A stretch of 64,000 nt of DNA, from the NCBI RefSeq assembly GCF_029227915.1, contig NC_079884.1, positions 8,060,001 to 8,124,000 of the forward strand, in the 5' to 3' direction. Shown here in pieces: positions 1 to 10,565 of the stretch. The stretch is from Hydractinia symbiolongicarpus. Its lineage: Eukaryota; Cnidaria; Hydrozoa; Anthoathecata; Hydractiniidae. How positions within the stretch are numbered: the stretch's first letter is position 1; every line of letters starts with the position of its first letter. A program made the translations under genes and the position numbers. The notes beneath the pieces are model-generated. The model was given only the letters and a program-made list of their open reading frames with translations, was not told the DNA's origin and did not search any database.

Positions 1-1178
1 AGAAAAAAGTTAGCCCCTATTAAAGGAGAATATGGAATTTGATCATTTTTTGCGAAAAAGACTCGGTCGAGCACCTCACGCACTGATTCTTTTGAAATTA
101 AAAACAATAGAAAATTCAATACATTTAAAGCGTACAGAAATGAAGTTGTTTCTCCTATTATTTCCTCCAAACACGATACAAGAAAAACAGTTCATCGTAA
201 AATCGAGGCATATTTGAAAGCGAGGCCGAAAATGGTTTTGTTCAATTTAATGTGCTTGTTTAAATAATATTTTGTTGTTGTTGAATAGAAGTGTTTTTTT
301 ACTGAACAGAGGCTGTATTCTGGTGAGCAGAAATGTTTTTATTTTGCGACTTTAGCCAGCAGAACTTTAGAATGGGCTCGTGTCGTCGTTTTTTTAATGA
401 GACTAGTGATTATATGATATTGTTCTTCGAGTTTTGGTTTACCTAGGGTTTTTTTTTCATCAAACTAGTGATAATAGGCTTATGCTATATTTTTCACATA
501 CTAGATTTTATCGTAATAAGCATACTGTAAGTATAACACCAGCCTTTATTTTGTGATAACCGAGCCTAATCGGAAAATTTAATATGCTTACAAAAAAAGC
601 ATGTATTTATTTCTAGAAGATTTACTTAATTAGCGATTTACTTAAATATTTTTAAAATTATGTTAAAAATTGTGTTTAAGGTAATTTTTTTACATTCCTG
701 TAAAATTTGTGGCTGCATGACTGTGGTTGCTATATGTAGCAATATTCAACGACTTATATATGCACTATAAATATTATTTTTTTTATAAATCATACATTTA
801 TATTAAATACAATAAATAATATAAGTAGCATAAATATATAAATATATAAAATACAATATAAAATCGTAAGTATGTTTTAAATATCTTAGCTATTTAAAAA
901 ATACTTAAAAAAAAAAAAAATGAAAAAATAACACTTGAAAACTTCAAGACAAAGTTAAAAACAAACAAACAACAAGGAAAACAGAATCAAATCATAAAAA
1001 AGTTAAGAACAAAAATCGAACAACCATGACGATGAGTATAGGGGAGAGACTATACCAATCACTTGTGTCAAAACTATCTCAAATCTCAAAACATAGTTGC
1101 TTCAAAAGAATTCAACATGATATCTACACCAACCAACCAACTATGCACTATATATGTCGATATGACATAATCACCATG
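1..1178. other. AT-rich non-coding stretch
   Basis: No convincing gene is visible. The open frame at 32-217 has no recognisable domain and no splice context. The rest is strongly AT-rich with long A and T runs, for example around 770-930. It could be intergenic or intron sequence of a gene lying to the left. Confidence 0.6.
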
Positions 1179-1372
1179 TATATGATGTGTAACTCATTAT
1201 ATATATGATGTGTAACTTATCATATATATAATGTGTAATTCATTATATATTTAATGAATGATGTAACTGATCATATGTATGAAGATGTAACTGACCACAT
1301 ATGATGTGTAACTCATCATATATATGATGTGTAAATGATCATATATATATATATGAAATGTAACACATCATT
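1179..1372. repeat. Degenerate minisatellite
   Basis: A loosely tandem repeat built on the core ATGATGTGTAACTCATCATA. About seven imperfect units alternate with TATATA runs, with unit length about 20-33 bp. Many units are near-palindromic (TGA...TCA), so single strands could fold. No coding potential. Confidence 0.75.
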
Positions 1373-1502
1373 TGTATGATCACCATGTATATCTGTTTTG
1401 GCTAGCACAGAGGAGAAGAAAAGGGTAGATTGGAAAAATTATTATCATAGGTAACTTAAACAAAAGACGAGTTATTGGCGGTGAAAAATTTATGATCATT
1501 AA

Positions 1503-2095
1503 AAACAAAACAACTTAAATCATCTTACATATCACATTGGACATCCAAATATAAGTGAAAAGTTCCCCACATATATTGTATATCCATGATTTATTCGATA
1601 TAAATAGTGGCTTTAAACTCAAACTTTTTATTAAAATAAACTTCAAACGTTTTTAACTAGCTAGCTAGCTATATCCTTTGAAATTTTGCAGAGAAACACA
1701 CATAGAGTTAGTCAAAGCAACAACTATAAGTTTAAAATCTTTTAGAGGTAATAATTACCTTCTTAAAGTTAATAACATAGCAATTTTAACAAATACAGCT
1801 CCTCGTGTTGTCTCTGTTTCCTCGTCAAAACAAACTTTCGATTTACTGATATTTAATTTATTTCACAAACCGTAACTTAATTTATCGCCAAAAAGAAATT
1901 TTTTTTCTCTTTTTAGAAGATAAAAATAAAAAAGTATGAAATTCATCGTAGAAAAATAAATATTCATGGACAGGTTATCTCAACGTCTATCTGGTTCTAA
2001 AGTGTGTATAATTTCTTGCGCCTTGACCTTTTGATTGATCCGTTTATTACACGCCATTCTTCGGAAATTGCGGGCATTGAATCGTTTCGTTTTTA
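1503..2095 (+). repeat. Direct long repeat, copy 1
   Basis: This segment matches 8333-8842 in the same orientation over nearly its whole length, including the shared words GTTCCCCACATATAT, GATTTATTCGATATAAATAG and CTCCTCGTGTTGTCTCTGTT. Copy 1 carries an extra stretch of roughly 120 bp near 1925-2045 that copy 2 lacks, and shared sequence resumes at CACGCCATT. No terminal repeats or coding capacity are seen. It may be a segmental duplication or two copies of an unclassified interspersed repeat. Confidence 0.85.
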
Positions 2096-2659
2096 AAAAA
2101 CATTATAACTGCGTGGTGGTCCCTCTTGTAAACAATTTACAGTAGTATATTTCTCGAAATTGGTGGAAGTGACCACATGAAATATAGATCATCAAAAAAC
2201 AATAAAGTTGATAAATAAGTTTCCATAAATGTCTTGTAAATACAGTAGACTCCCGGTTATTCGAAGCCTCAAGGGGGATAAGAATTTACTTCGAATAACC
2301 GGGAGTTCGAATAACTGAAAAATTCGTTTTCCCGCCAGATTTTCAACTTAACCTTAATGGGATGGACTTTTCTTAAGTAATTGAGGCATTGTGGTTCAGT
2401 TGAGCGTGTAAACACAAAGAATTTTTACTTTTTGAAGAAATAATAAATTTGAACAAATTGTTAACAGGTTTTAAAATATGAAAGTTATAAAGAAAATGTA
2501 TCTAGTAAATACAAGGAGTTCAACTCTTAAAAAAATCTTTAATGCTACATTGTTTTTTACTATCGATGTAGTGTTTTTGACATGTACGTGTTATCATGTT
2601 TAACTGCTTTCTGATTTCAAGACCATTCTCGTCAAACAAAGACCATCTTTCCAACAATT

Positions 2660-3210
2660 CTAAGGCCTCTTCCAACTCTGACTGCTTTGGATTCTTCGGG
2701 GGATGTCATGTGCCTCAATTTCATCATCATCGTCATCTTCGAGATTCGGCGCGTTTTGATCTTTGTCCTCATTAAGTACGATTTCCACGATTTCCTCATC
2801 AGTCAATTCAATTGATTTACTCGTGCATACCTCAAAATCAATATCCACAAAATCATCTGCGTTAAAGATGTCGCCGTCAACTTCTCTTTTTTTCAACTCG
2901 CTTATGCTGTCAGAAAGAGATTTAAATGGGTCATCAGCATCAATGAGACTCGTGATCTGTGCTTCTTTTGAGATGCCTGCCTTCTTAAAGCAGTTTTTAA
3001 CAGTGTCTTTTGAAACAGCGTCCCATGATTTGACCAAGATTTGCATCCCTTCAAGAATGTTAATTTTAGGGACCTCTTTACCGCCGTCAATGAACTTTAT
3101 TTGACGTTTCACAAGATTTGACCGGTAATATGCCTTCAATGCTCGGATTACACCTTGATCCATGGGCTGGGTCTTAGACGTTGTATTTGGTGGTAGAAAA
3201 ACTAATTCTA
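2660..3210 (-). pseudogene. pogo/Tigger DDE transposase, C-terminal remnant
   Basis: Minus-strand reading continues upstream of the ATG at 3163 with FLPPNTTSKTQPMDQGVIRA. This is the characteristic stretch around the third acidic catalytic position of DDE_1 (pogo/Tigger/CENP-B-like) transposases. About 150 further residues follow, ending in an acidic tail (EDDDDDEIEAHD) and a stop at 2660. The N-terminal DNA-binding domains and first two acidic residues are absent. The frame breaks off where the promoter repeats of the HIRAN gene begin at about 3212. The transposase and the HIRAN gene are divergent, which suggests the HIRAN cassette replaced the 5' part of the transposase gene. Confidence 0.88.
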
Positions 3211-3213
3211 CTG

Positions 3214-3303
3214 AAACGTTCGAAAATTAGATGAAACGTTTGAAAATCAAAGGAAACGTTCGAATTTTGAATGATCCTTTTAAAACGTTCGAATGTTATA
3301 AAA
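3214..3303 (+). promoter_or_regulatory. Periodic AACGTTCGAA repeats and TATA box
   Basis: The heptamer AAACGTT occurs at 3214, 3234, 3254 and 3283. The first three are spaced exactly 20 bp, about two helical turns, and most are extended to AAACGTTCGAA. A TATA-like TTATAAAACG follows at 3297. The first ATG of the HIRAN gene lies 72 bp further on. The pattern looks like a compact promoter with an array of one factor's sites. The TTCGAA core also occurs in the element's inverted repeats. Function is inferred. Confidence 0.6.
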
Positions 3304-3368
3304 CGAAACGAAACAACACAACAACAAAGCAGTCACACCACAATTAGGACGAAGAAGTGAAAATTACA

Positions 3369-3791
3369 ATGGATCTTGTTTCAATGATAATCAACGAAAC
3401 ACAGCCGATAGAAATCATTCTTATCAAGTATTATGAGAGTAACTCAACCGTTATGGGATATCATGAGTATCAAAAGAAATGGAACGCTGTTATTGGTGAA
3501 GTCCTAGAAGCTAAAATGGAACCAACAAACGACATAGACAAATATGCAGTGGCGGTCTGCAAAAAAGGAGATATTGTTGGTCATTTGCCTAAAGGAAAAA
3601 CAGGAAAATTTGCCAAAACGATATTTTACTTTCTGAAGTCAGAGATGTTGTGTACTTGCAAAGTAAAAGTGACACGGAAAAGAACTAACTTTGGAGATGA
3701 TAAGGGATTGAGGATCCCCTGTTTGCTTCAATTCTCTGGACCGAAGGAGAATATTGAACTTTTGAAGAAATTGCTTGAAGAGTGTAAATAG
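3369..3791 (+). CDS. HIRAN-like domain protein inside a transposon
   Basis: A single-exon frame of 140 residues begins at the first ATG after the TATA box (ATGGATCTTG) and ends TGTAAATAG. The central region reads GYHEYQKKW...GEVLEAKMEPTNDIDKYAVAV...VGHLPKG, then GLRIPCLLQF. The EPxNxxDxxAVxV and VGHLP motifs are the signature of HIRAN folds, which bind DNA ends or stalled-fork DNA in SWI/SNF-type helicases. Here the domain stands alone without helicase or nuclease. Similar stand-alone proteins are, to my knowledge, common in cnidarian genomes. Its position within perfect terminal inverted repeats makes it cargo of the pogo-like element. The frame is intact, so it may be expressed. A cellular or transposition role is not shown by the sequence. 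Confidence 0.78.
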   Translation: MDLVSMIINETQPIEIILIKYYESNSTVMGYHEYQKKWNAVIGEVLEAKMEPTNDIDKYAVAVCKKGDIVGHLPKGKTGKFAKTIFYFLKSEMLCTCKVKVTRKRTNFGDDKGLRIPCLLQFSGPKENIELLKKLLEECK

Positions 3792-3938
3792 CCATGAATA
3801 TTGAAACCTGATTTTTTGAAGAAAAAAAGTGTTTTAATCGCAGAAAATCAATGTTCTCACTCGACGATCTCCCAATAAGAAAAATTCGAATAACTGAGGG
3901 TGACTTAGCCTATAATTGGCCCCAAGGGGAATAAAAAT

Positions 3939-4094
3939 CACTTCGAATAACCGAATTATTCGAATAACTGAAGTTCGAATAACCGAGAGTGTTTTTGCCT
4001 GAGTTGGGTAAGCAGATCCAAGGGGAACGCCATCTCACTTCGAATAACCGAATTATTCGAATAAGTGCAGGTTCGAATAACCGGGAGTCTACTG
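3939..4094. repeat. Subterminal tandem repeats of the pogo-like element
   Basis: Two tandem copies of a unit of about 98 bp containing CTTCGAATAACCGAATTATTCG. They start near 3940 and 4037 and end at the outer inverted repeat. Several TTCGAATAA words in both orientations make the end rich in palindromes, a plausible array of transposase binding sites. Confidence 0.8.
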
Positions 4095-4096
4095 TA

Positions 4097-6168
4097 AATG
4101 GTTTTCCATTTGCTTGCACCGACATTTCAGTTTAGGTAACTCGACCGTGTCCCTCGCTCGCTTAAACGTATTTTAATAAAAGTTCACGCTCTAATGGACT
4201 TAAAATTTCATCAGAATTTTGTTGGCCGGGCTAACACCTAAATATATTCATGAAGATATTCTCAAAAATATTATTTTTATTTTTCAACATTTTACACATA
4301 AGAATATTGACGAAAGAATTATACTATTCGTTACCATAGTGACTAATTATTTATGCAGAAGTATAACATATCTGTAAGAAAATTATTTCATGAGTTTAAG
4401 CAGAACGCGAGTTATAATGAGTTTTCCGACGATGATAGTTTTAAAAATTGTGGGAAAAAATGTAATTCTTCAAAAGTAAAAAATGTTAAGAAAAAGTTTA
4501 AAAATCGTTTTTAGATTAATGTTTTGTGATCTTAAAAAAGCAAACATCAAATATGAGAACTTGCTTTGTAAATGGAATCTCATTTGTAAGAAAGGGGTTC
4601 GTTTTTTATCCGCGTCTATTAAACTTACAATTTTTTTTTAATAATGTTTATAACATTAGATAGGAAATCATACAAGCTTTTTAAAAATATAAACAATAAT
4701 AGATGAGTTTCGATATTTACGTTTTTACAGGATTCTTGCGCATGTGCGAAAAAAATAGAAAAATGGACAGGCAAAAAAAATGCAGACCTTAGGTGAAGAA
4801 AGTCAAATTATGGTTAAAAACTTTTGTACTGTGGCTACTAGCATCACTGTTATATGATCTAAATCTAAACCACATGCAAACTATATTCTAATTTCAAGTT
4901 CAAAAGTCTCTACTTGAAAAAGGTTTGGAATGGACTGGTCCACGACTTACCGCTTGTCGATTTGCGTAAAAGGTCTGAACAACACACTTCACGATGAAAG
5001 TCCTCTATACAAATATTAGATCAAAATAAAGTTCTGGTGAATTAATAGCATTTTAAAATATCAAACCTATTTTTTTCAGTAGTTGCCACTATCATTAGCC
5101 TTTTTCACTTAGCAATCAAATAATGTCGAAGGATTGCTTAAAAGAAAAAAAGTTTGAGGTTGTTGGGAAATATCATTTCACTTTGCTGTTATTATAATAT
5201 ATTCGGCTCACGTAGTTTTATTTATTATGTTTCCGTATATTGTGCCGTGAGATTTGACTCTTGTCCTCTCTCTCAAACGATCTAATACAGTGTCACATCT
5301 TACAGTACACGTATCAGATTTTATATATGAACATAGACTTAGTATTCATCTGGAAGAACACCCTTCTTGATCTTACCATAGAGCAACCTCGCTCTCAGGG
5401 CTACTTGCTTCTCAACGGCGCTGCGCTTCCTGAGTAAAAGGTGCTGGGGTCGAGCTTGACCATGGAGGCACCTCTAGTATTTTACACACAGATATAACAG
5501 CCATATTTAAGTAAATAAACATTATAACCCGCTCCTATGCCTAATCATACGTTATCATAAATTGCAAATCCCTGAAGAACTCCGGAAAAATAACTTTCCA
5601 AATTTAACAATGTTTTTTCTTAAGTAAACCTACGTAAACCTGAATAAACCTACTTATAGAGAACTTTTCTATACTCTCCACTGCTACTACTAATTTTGAT
5701 TTGGAGTTAAAGAAGAGTCTGTTGATGCGTAGGGAAAAGCCAGTTTTCAATATTGCGTCTGTGTCATATTTTCTATTTTTCTTATTAATGACTTCCTCCT
5801 TGGGATAAGTTTTGTAAGTCATATGTTATTGTATATTTAAAAACATATTGTACTGACTTTTTTACTAGAAAATAGCCGTCGAAACGTCGTAAGGTGTATA
5901 GTTTTTTATACAACGCCACGAAATAATGTTTTTTTTTTGTTATTTTTATTTATTTATATTTTTTTGACGTTTTAGTGGTTAAGTTTTGGTTTTGCAAAAA
6001 AAAACAACCTATCTTCCTTCTGAGGTTTCAAAGAATAGTTGTATCAATAATTTCACTATTTTTTTCTTAGGACGAGAAGAAGGTAAAGGGGTAGAGACGT
6101 GAACATTTGTTCCAAAACTCTTCAGTTGAAGTACAGTCATTAGTGAGGATAGTGGCAAATAACAAAAG
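4097..6168. other. Intergenic DNA, mostly featureless
   Basis: AT-rich sequence without a gene model, except for the coding-like patch at 5341-5468 described separately. Short open frames here lack splice context and recognisable domains. Confidence 0.55.
5341..5468 (-). pseudogene. Coding-like fragment, unidentified
   Basis: This patch is clearly richer in G and C than its surroundings. The minus strand reads without a stop for about 40 codons (HLLLRKRSAVEKQVALRARL, then a tail ending GVLPDEY and TAA). A possible splice acceptor CTTTTACTCAG lies within it, and GGTAAG inside the frame could be a donor. I do not recognise the family. It may be the last exon of a gene, a processed pseudogene fragment or chance. 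Confidence 0.3.
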
Positions 6169-8085
6169 ATGTTCAAAGTTTATTCATTTCTTTTGATTGG
6201 CTTGATCACAACTAGTTGTTTCTTCTTTTGTAAGTATCATTGTTAACATTTGAACAGTTTGAAAGAGGAACGGGGCTATTTATTTCTAGTGGAACAATTA
6301 TTCAAACCATACAAAAAAGATCTCTCATTATGAAGAGATTTTCTTTCATTTCAAGGTGGTATTCTCAACAGAAGACAGAACGTTCAATTCTTCAAACGAC
6401 GTGCGATAATTATACTGTTTATACGCATTAATTGAATTACCTGATAGGGTCGAAATTACAATCGCTGATCCTTGTTTTCAGGTGCCTTTTGATTTGGCCA
6501 TAATAGGTGGCATTGAAATGTTAAAGAAAAATAAAGTATTAATGGTCGTTATTATTTCCTCAGTTTCACAAAAATATTATATCTATTTTAAGAAATAGCT
6601 TGTAATTATACTTTATTTTCTTTGCGAAGTTAAATCAAAAAGTTAGGACTGGCATTGGATTTTGAAATTTTATATACTTATTTAAGAACTAAACATACCA
6701 AACACTTCTCATACTATGTACTACTCTATTATCACTATCGTGATCATAATTATACATTCGCAAAAAAATAAGTTTTTTCAATGTTCTTTGAACTTTTTCA
6801 GGACTCAAACTTGTTTAAAAAGTCTAGAAATTCTTTAAATCTGGGGTATAACGCTTCATTTATACAAGTTGACGGGACTACAAAAAACTTTATAAAATTC
6901 GGTGTTTGAAACATCGAGACTCAACTGTGTTAAAATATATCAGCCGTTATTTTGTGTAATACATTTTCTTTAAATTTGAGAGAGGTTTTCAAGGATGCAA
7001 TAAACGAAAACGGATACAAGCATACAAACAGATTACAAATATTTGTTTAACAAAAGAAAAACGCAGAGTGTACTGACAAAAATGTGTATGTAATTGTGCA
7101 TATCCATTTTTTATTAGATTGGAGTGAAATACATGCTAAAGTCTTTACAGCAGTCCAAACTGTCCAAGCGAGTATATCAGATATTTCAGAAACCGACACA
7201 AACAGCACAAAATGTTCAAAGTTCAAAAAATTAAAGAGAATATTACTAGCTGTTAACTTTAATTACCCTCACTATAGTGCTGTCCCACTATTGCGAGAAT
7301 TTTATGAGCCAATCTTTGGAAAGATTATATTTTGTGGAGAAAGTTACGACCATTCTCTTGGTGTGATCCAAATTGAAGAGAACCAAGGTCGACTGGGATA
7401 TATGTGTGTGGTGACTGCCATGAAAATGTACCCTGGTTTCATTGGATACATTCATACCAATGATGACGTAATCCTAAACTGGTGGCAATTGATTAAACTT
7501 GATTTTACAAAATTATGGTTCTCTACACCATTGGATATGACTAAAGCTTATGTGTTCACACAACCGGTACCCACAAACTGGTGGTGGTGGAGTGACAACG
7601 ATACTGCAGGTCGATGCAAGAGATCATTCTATACGCTTAAAGCGATGCTTAATGCATCAACTCATCCAACTATTCCATCGCAAAGATACTTGCAACAATA
7701 TTACCATAATACTAACAACGTGGAGTTGTGTTATCCCCGCTATGTGGATTTGTTCTACATACCACAAGATTTAGTAGAGTCTTTCGTGATATTTGCAGAT
7801 TTTTTTGCGAGAGAAAAACTGTACCTAGAAGTAGCCATGCCATTAGCTTTCACATTTTTTACAAACGCTACGAACCATCATGTGATGAAGGGAGTATATT
7901 TACCAGAACTATTTAACCGAAATAACAAGACGTATCTAAGCGGAGAGGCTTTTTATAGAATCTACACGATTGACTTATTTTTTGTACATCCATTTAAACT
8001 CTCCGGACCCATGAAGTTATCTAATCAAAATATATTTTCTAATGTTGTTAAAAAGTATGGTGATGTGGTACGAAAGGACTGCTAG
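6169..8085 (+). CDS. STELLO/DUF288-like putative glycosyltransferase, two exons
   Basis: Exon 1 is 6169-6229: ATG plus a hydrophobic stretch (MFKVYSFLLIGLITTSCFFF), ending at donor GTAAGT in phase 1. Exon 2 is 7118-8085, after acceptor TTTTTTATTAG, and joins in frame to give 342 residues. The N-terminus is a signal peptide or type II signal anchor. The body has NFNYPHYSAVPLL, a conserved-looking GKIIFCGE, and HTNDDVILNWW, whose NDDV resembles the metal-binding acidic motif of GT-A glycosyltransferases. This order resembles the C-terminal domain of STELLO/DUF288 proteins, Golgi factors first known from plants and also present in invertebrates. A run of four tryptophans lies near the middle. 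The family call is from motif memory, moderately sure; the gene structure is well supported. The 888-bp intron holds no other obvious exon. Confidence 0.7.
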
Positions 8086-8332
8086 CTTGAGAAGTTGTTT
8101 AGTTAACTTTCCTTATTCTTAGAACCAGTAACATAATATTTTAAAACATTTCTGGTAGAAAATTTCAAAAACACATTTTTAACATTCTGCAGAAATTTTT
8201 CTTGTTTAATATTTTTTTTTTAGTCACTGTTTCTTTTTTTTCTTATTAAAGGGACTACAAAACGGCTGTTTGTTTTCGACTTTAGTGACTTGCTCTAAAG
8301 TCGACCTGGAAAAGTTTATAATCTCTGAGGAC

Positions 8333-8842
8333 AAAAACAACAACTTAATTCATCTTAAATATCATATTGGGCATCCAAATATAACTGAAAATAACAGAAA
8401 AGTTCCCCACATATATGGATATCCATGATTTATTCGATATAAATAGTTGCTTTAAACTCAAACTTCTTAATAAAATAAACTTCAAACTTTTAAAACTAGC
8501 TAGCTCTCCTTTAAAATTTTGCATAGAGACACACAAGTTTATTGCACATAGTCTAAGCAAGTCTAGACAACAACGATGAGTTTAAAATCTTAGAGATATC
8601 ATTTACCTTCTTAAAGCTTAAAGCTAGTAAAATAGCATTTTTGACAAATACAGCTCCTCGTGTTGTCTCTGTTCATTCGTCAAAACAAACTTTTGATTTA
8701 ATGATATTTAATATATTTTACAAACCGTAGCTTATTTTACCGCTAAAAAGAGTAAGAAAATAAAAAATAAAAAGTAGCAAGTTCATCACACGCCATTATT
8801 CGGAAATTGCGAGGACTGAGCTCATTGATTCGTTTCGTAGCC
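8333..8842 (+). repeat. Direct long repeat, copy 2
   Basis: Second copy of the repeat at 1503-2095, same orientation, diverged by substitutions and small indels. It begins about 250 bp after the stop of the STELLO-like gene. Both copies end near the word TTCGGAAATTGCG...GATTCGTTTCG. Confidence 0.85.
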
Positions 8843-9064
8843 CCTTTAACATGCGTTGCACATGTCTGTCTGTGATTTTTTGCGAATAAGCCTAAGAAAA
8901 CATAATCTTGCTCGTGTAATCTATTATCGTACATGATAAAAGTATTCAAAAACAATTCAAGAGTTCATGTAAGATCGACCCGGCTCCCGAATATCCTACT
9001 TCCAAGCATGGTATTTGACTGTATATCATAAAACACCGCCATAGGGAGGGTGAGGTGGGCACAT
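8843..9064. other. Short spacer
   Basis: No gene or repeat recognised between the long direct repeat and the inverted repeats of the DIRS-like element. Confidence 0.5.
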
Positions 9065-9181
9065 GAACTCTTGCCAGGGTGGGGAACGTATAGGGGAAAA
9101 TAATTCTAATCAAACTGCACTGTGCTTGTTTAATTTAGTGAATTATTTTCCCCACTCAGGCTCCACCACCCTGGCAAGAAT
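9065..9181. repeat. Facing terminal repeats at the DIRS-like element's 3' end
   Basis: 9138-9181 reads AATTATTTTCCCCAC...CTGGCAAGAAT and is the left inverted terminal repeat of the DIRS-like element. Immediately outside it, 9065-9106 holds the same sequence in opposite orientation (CTTGCCAGGGTG...GGGGAAAATAATT). The two form an inverted repeat with a spacer of about 31 bp. The outer copy may be the end of a second, otherwise missing element, or part of a DIRS-type internal complementary arrangement. Confidence 0.75.
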
Positions 9182-9315
9182 CCATATGAGACTTCAAAGC
9201 TAGCTTAAATACCAGTAAGGGGTATATTAAAACAACTATATACAAGACAGATTAAATAGTGAAATCATAACACAAAATATGCGTACACCCCAAAAAATTA
9301 AACCACCACTCTATA

Positions 9316-9975
9316 TCATACACATAAATAAAGTTTAATCAAAACATGCTGTCCAAAATTGGTCGTAACAGGCTTATTGTAAAACTTTGCGAAAGTGCTA
9401 CCATTGGACCAACCATCCGCTTTTTCAATATCCAAAAGAGACAAACCAGTTTGTTTTGATTTTGATGTAGAAGCAGCACCAGCTGAGTATGCCTTAAAAA
9501 CATTTGTGTCCATCCCCTCAGATTGCAACATTTTACAGGTCCACCTTGTGATAGTTGCAGATGTTGCAGCTTTGTGGGGTGAAACATAACTTATGAAAAG
9601 CCTTTTCTCATTGCTGCGTAGACCATTAGTTCTAGCAAGGTATTCTGTAAGGTTTTGCACAACACAGACTTTTCTGTTAGTGGGATATGCAAGAAATTCC
9701 AATGGTTTCTGGTGATTTGTCGGTCTACTTTGTTTAAGTAAATTGTGAATAAAGAAAACACCTTTTTCATTTTCCTGATGGAAACTATCTAAAGATAAAA
9801 CACTGAGTGTTTGTGATCGTTCACCACTAAAAACACATCAAGACAGCTAAACGTTGCGTTAATAATTGTAAAGGTAACTCTTCTGGTGGTGGCAAAGAGT
9901 TAAGGTACAACACGACATCCACATCAAAGGTGATTGTATATCGAGGAAGAGTTGGTCGTTTCTTGAAAATGCCAC
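9316..9975 (-). pseudogene. Tyrosine recombinase of the DIRS-like element
   Basis: Minus-strand reading begins near 9970 with IFKKRPTLPRYTITFDVD, continues through LYLNSLPPPEELPL, and breaks at a stop or frameshift near 9830. It resumes with GERSQTL, which holds the first catalytic arginine, and ends with KADGWSNGSTFAKFYNKP, holding the nucleophilic tyrosine. The second catalytic box, normally HxxR, reads YSAGA: both histidine and arginine are gone. The recombinase is therefore inactive on two counts, frame and active site. Upstream sequence to about 10110 may be more of its N-terminal domain. Confidence 0.85.
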
Positions 9976-10565
9976 ACAATAAACGTTTGATTATAGGTTG
10001 GTTGCCAAACGTTATCCCATGGTCAGGTTTGAATATAGATGATAAAGCAGATCTGGCTGTATTTAAAGCAGAGTATTCTAACGAGCAAAATAACTCAGCT
10101 AAAAATCTGCACCTGTAACCGCAGGAGCTGAGGTTGGATCAAGGTTTTTGGTGAATATTCAAGCCATTTCTTGATATAAGGTGCATATTGCTTCCTTGTT
10201 CAGAAGTCCATGATTTAATAAGCAAAGACTTTACCGAAACATCAAGTCACACAATCAGATTCGAATCAACACTGCAAGAAGCTCCAGGTTCTTGTGTAGC
10301 GGATGAAGTAACGACGGTTGATTAGGAAGAAATAGCTGCTTCCTTGAAGGTAAAATTACATAAGGATTTGTAACAGCAATCTGGAGAAGTAATGGATACC
10401 ATAATTGGTTTGGCCAATTTGGTACAACAATCAAACCTTCAATTTTGTTCTGAATTGCTTTTTGAACAACTGCACCTACACAGACAAAAGGGAGAAAGCA
10501 ATAGACTTTTTGACCATGCTAATTAATAATGAAAGCATTTGCATGTGTAGCACAAGGGCTGGTCT

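Larger units (their letters stand above)
2243..4094. mobile_element. pogo/Tigger-like DNA transposon with HIRAN cargo
   Basis: The element is 1852 bp long with perfect 23-bp terminal inverted repeats (2243-2265 and 4072-4094; outer bases CAGTAGACTCCCGGTTATTC). It is flanked by a TA on each side, as expected for Tc1/mariner/pogo insertion. Inside are the C-terminal end of a DDE_1 transposase on the minus strand (about 3210-2660) and a complete HIRAN-like gene on the plus strand (3369-3791). The helix-turn-helix region and first catalytic part of the transposase are missing, so the copy is non-autonomous. The pogo call rests on the transposase motif, the TA duplication and the TIRs together. 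Confidence 0.9.

Noticed and set aside
32-217. Open frame at the left edge
   Set aside because: No recognisable domain, AT-rich codons and no splice sites; a frame of 61 codons is expected by chance.
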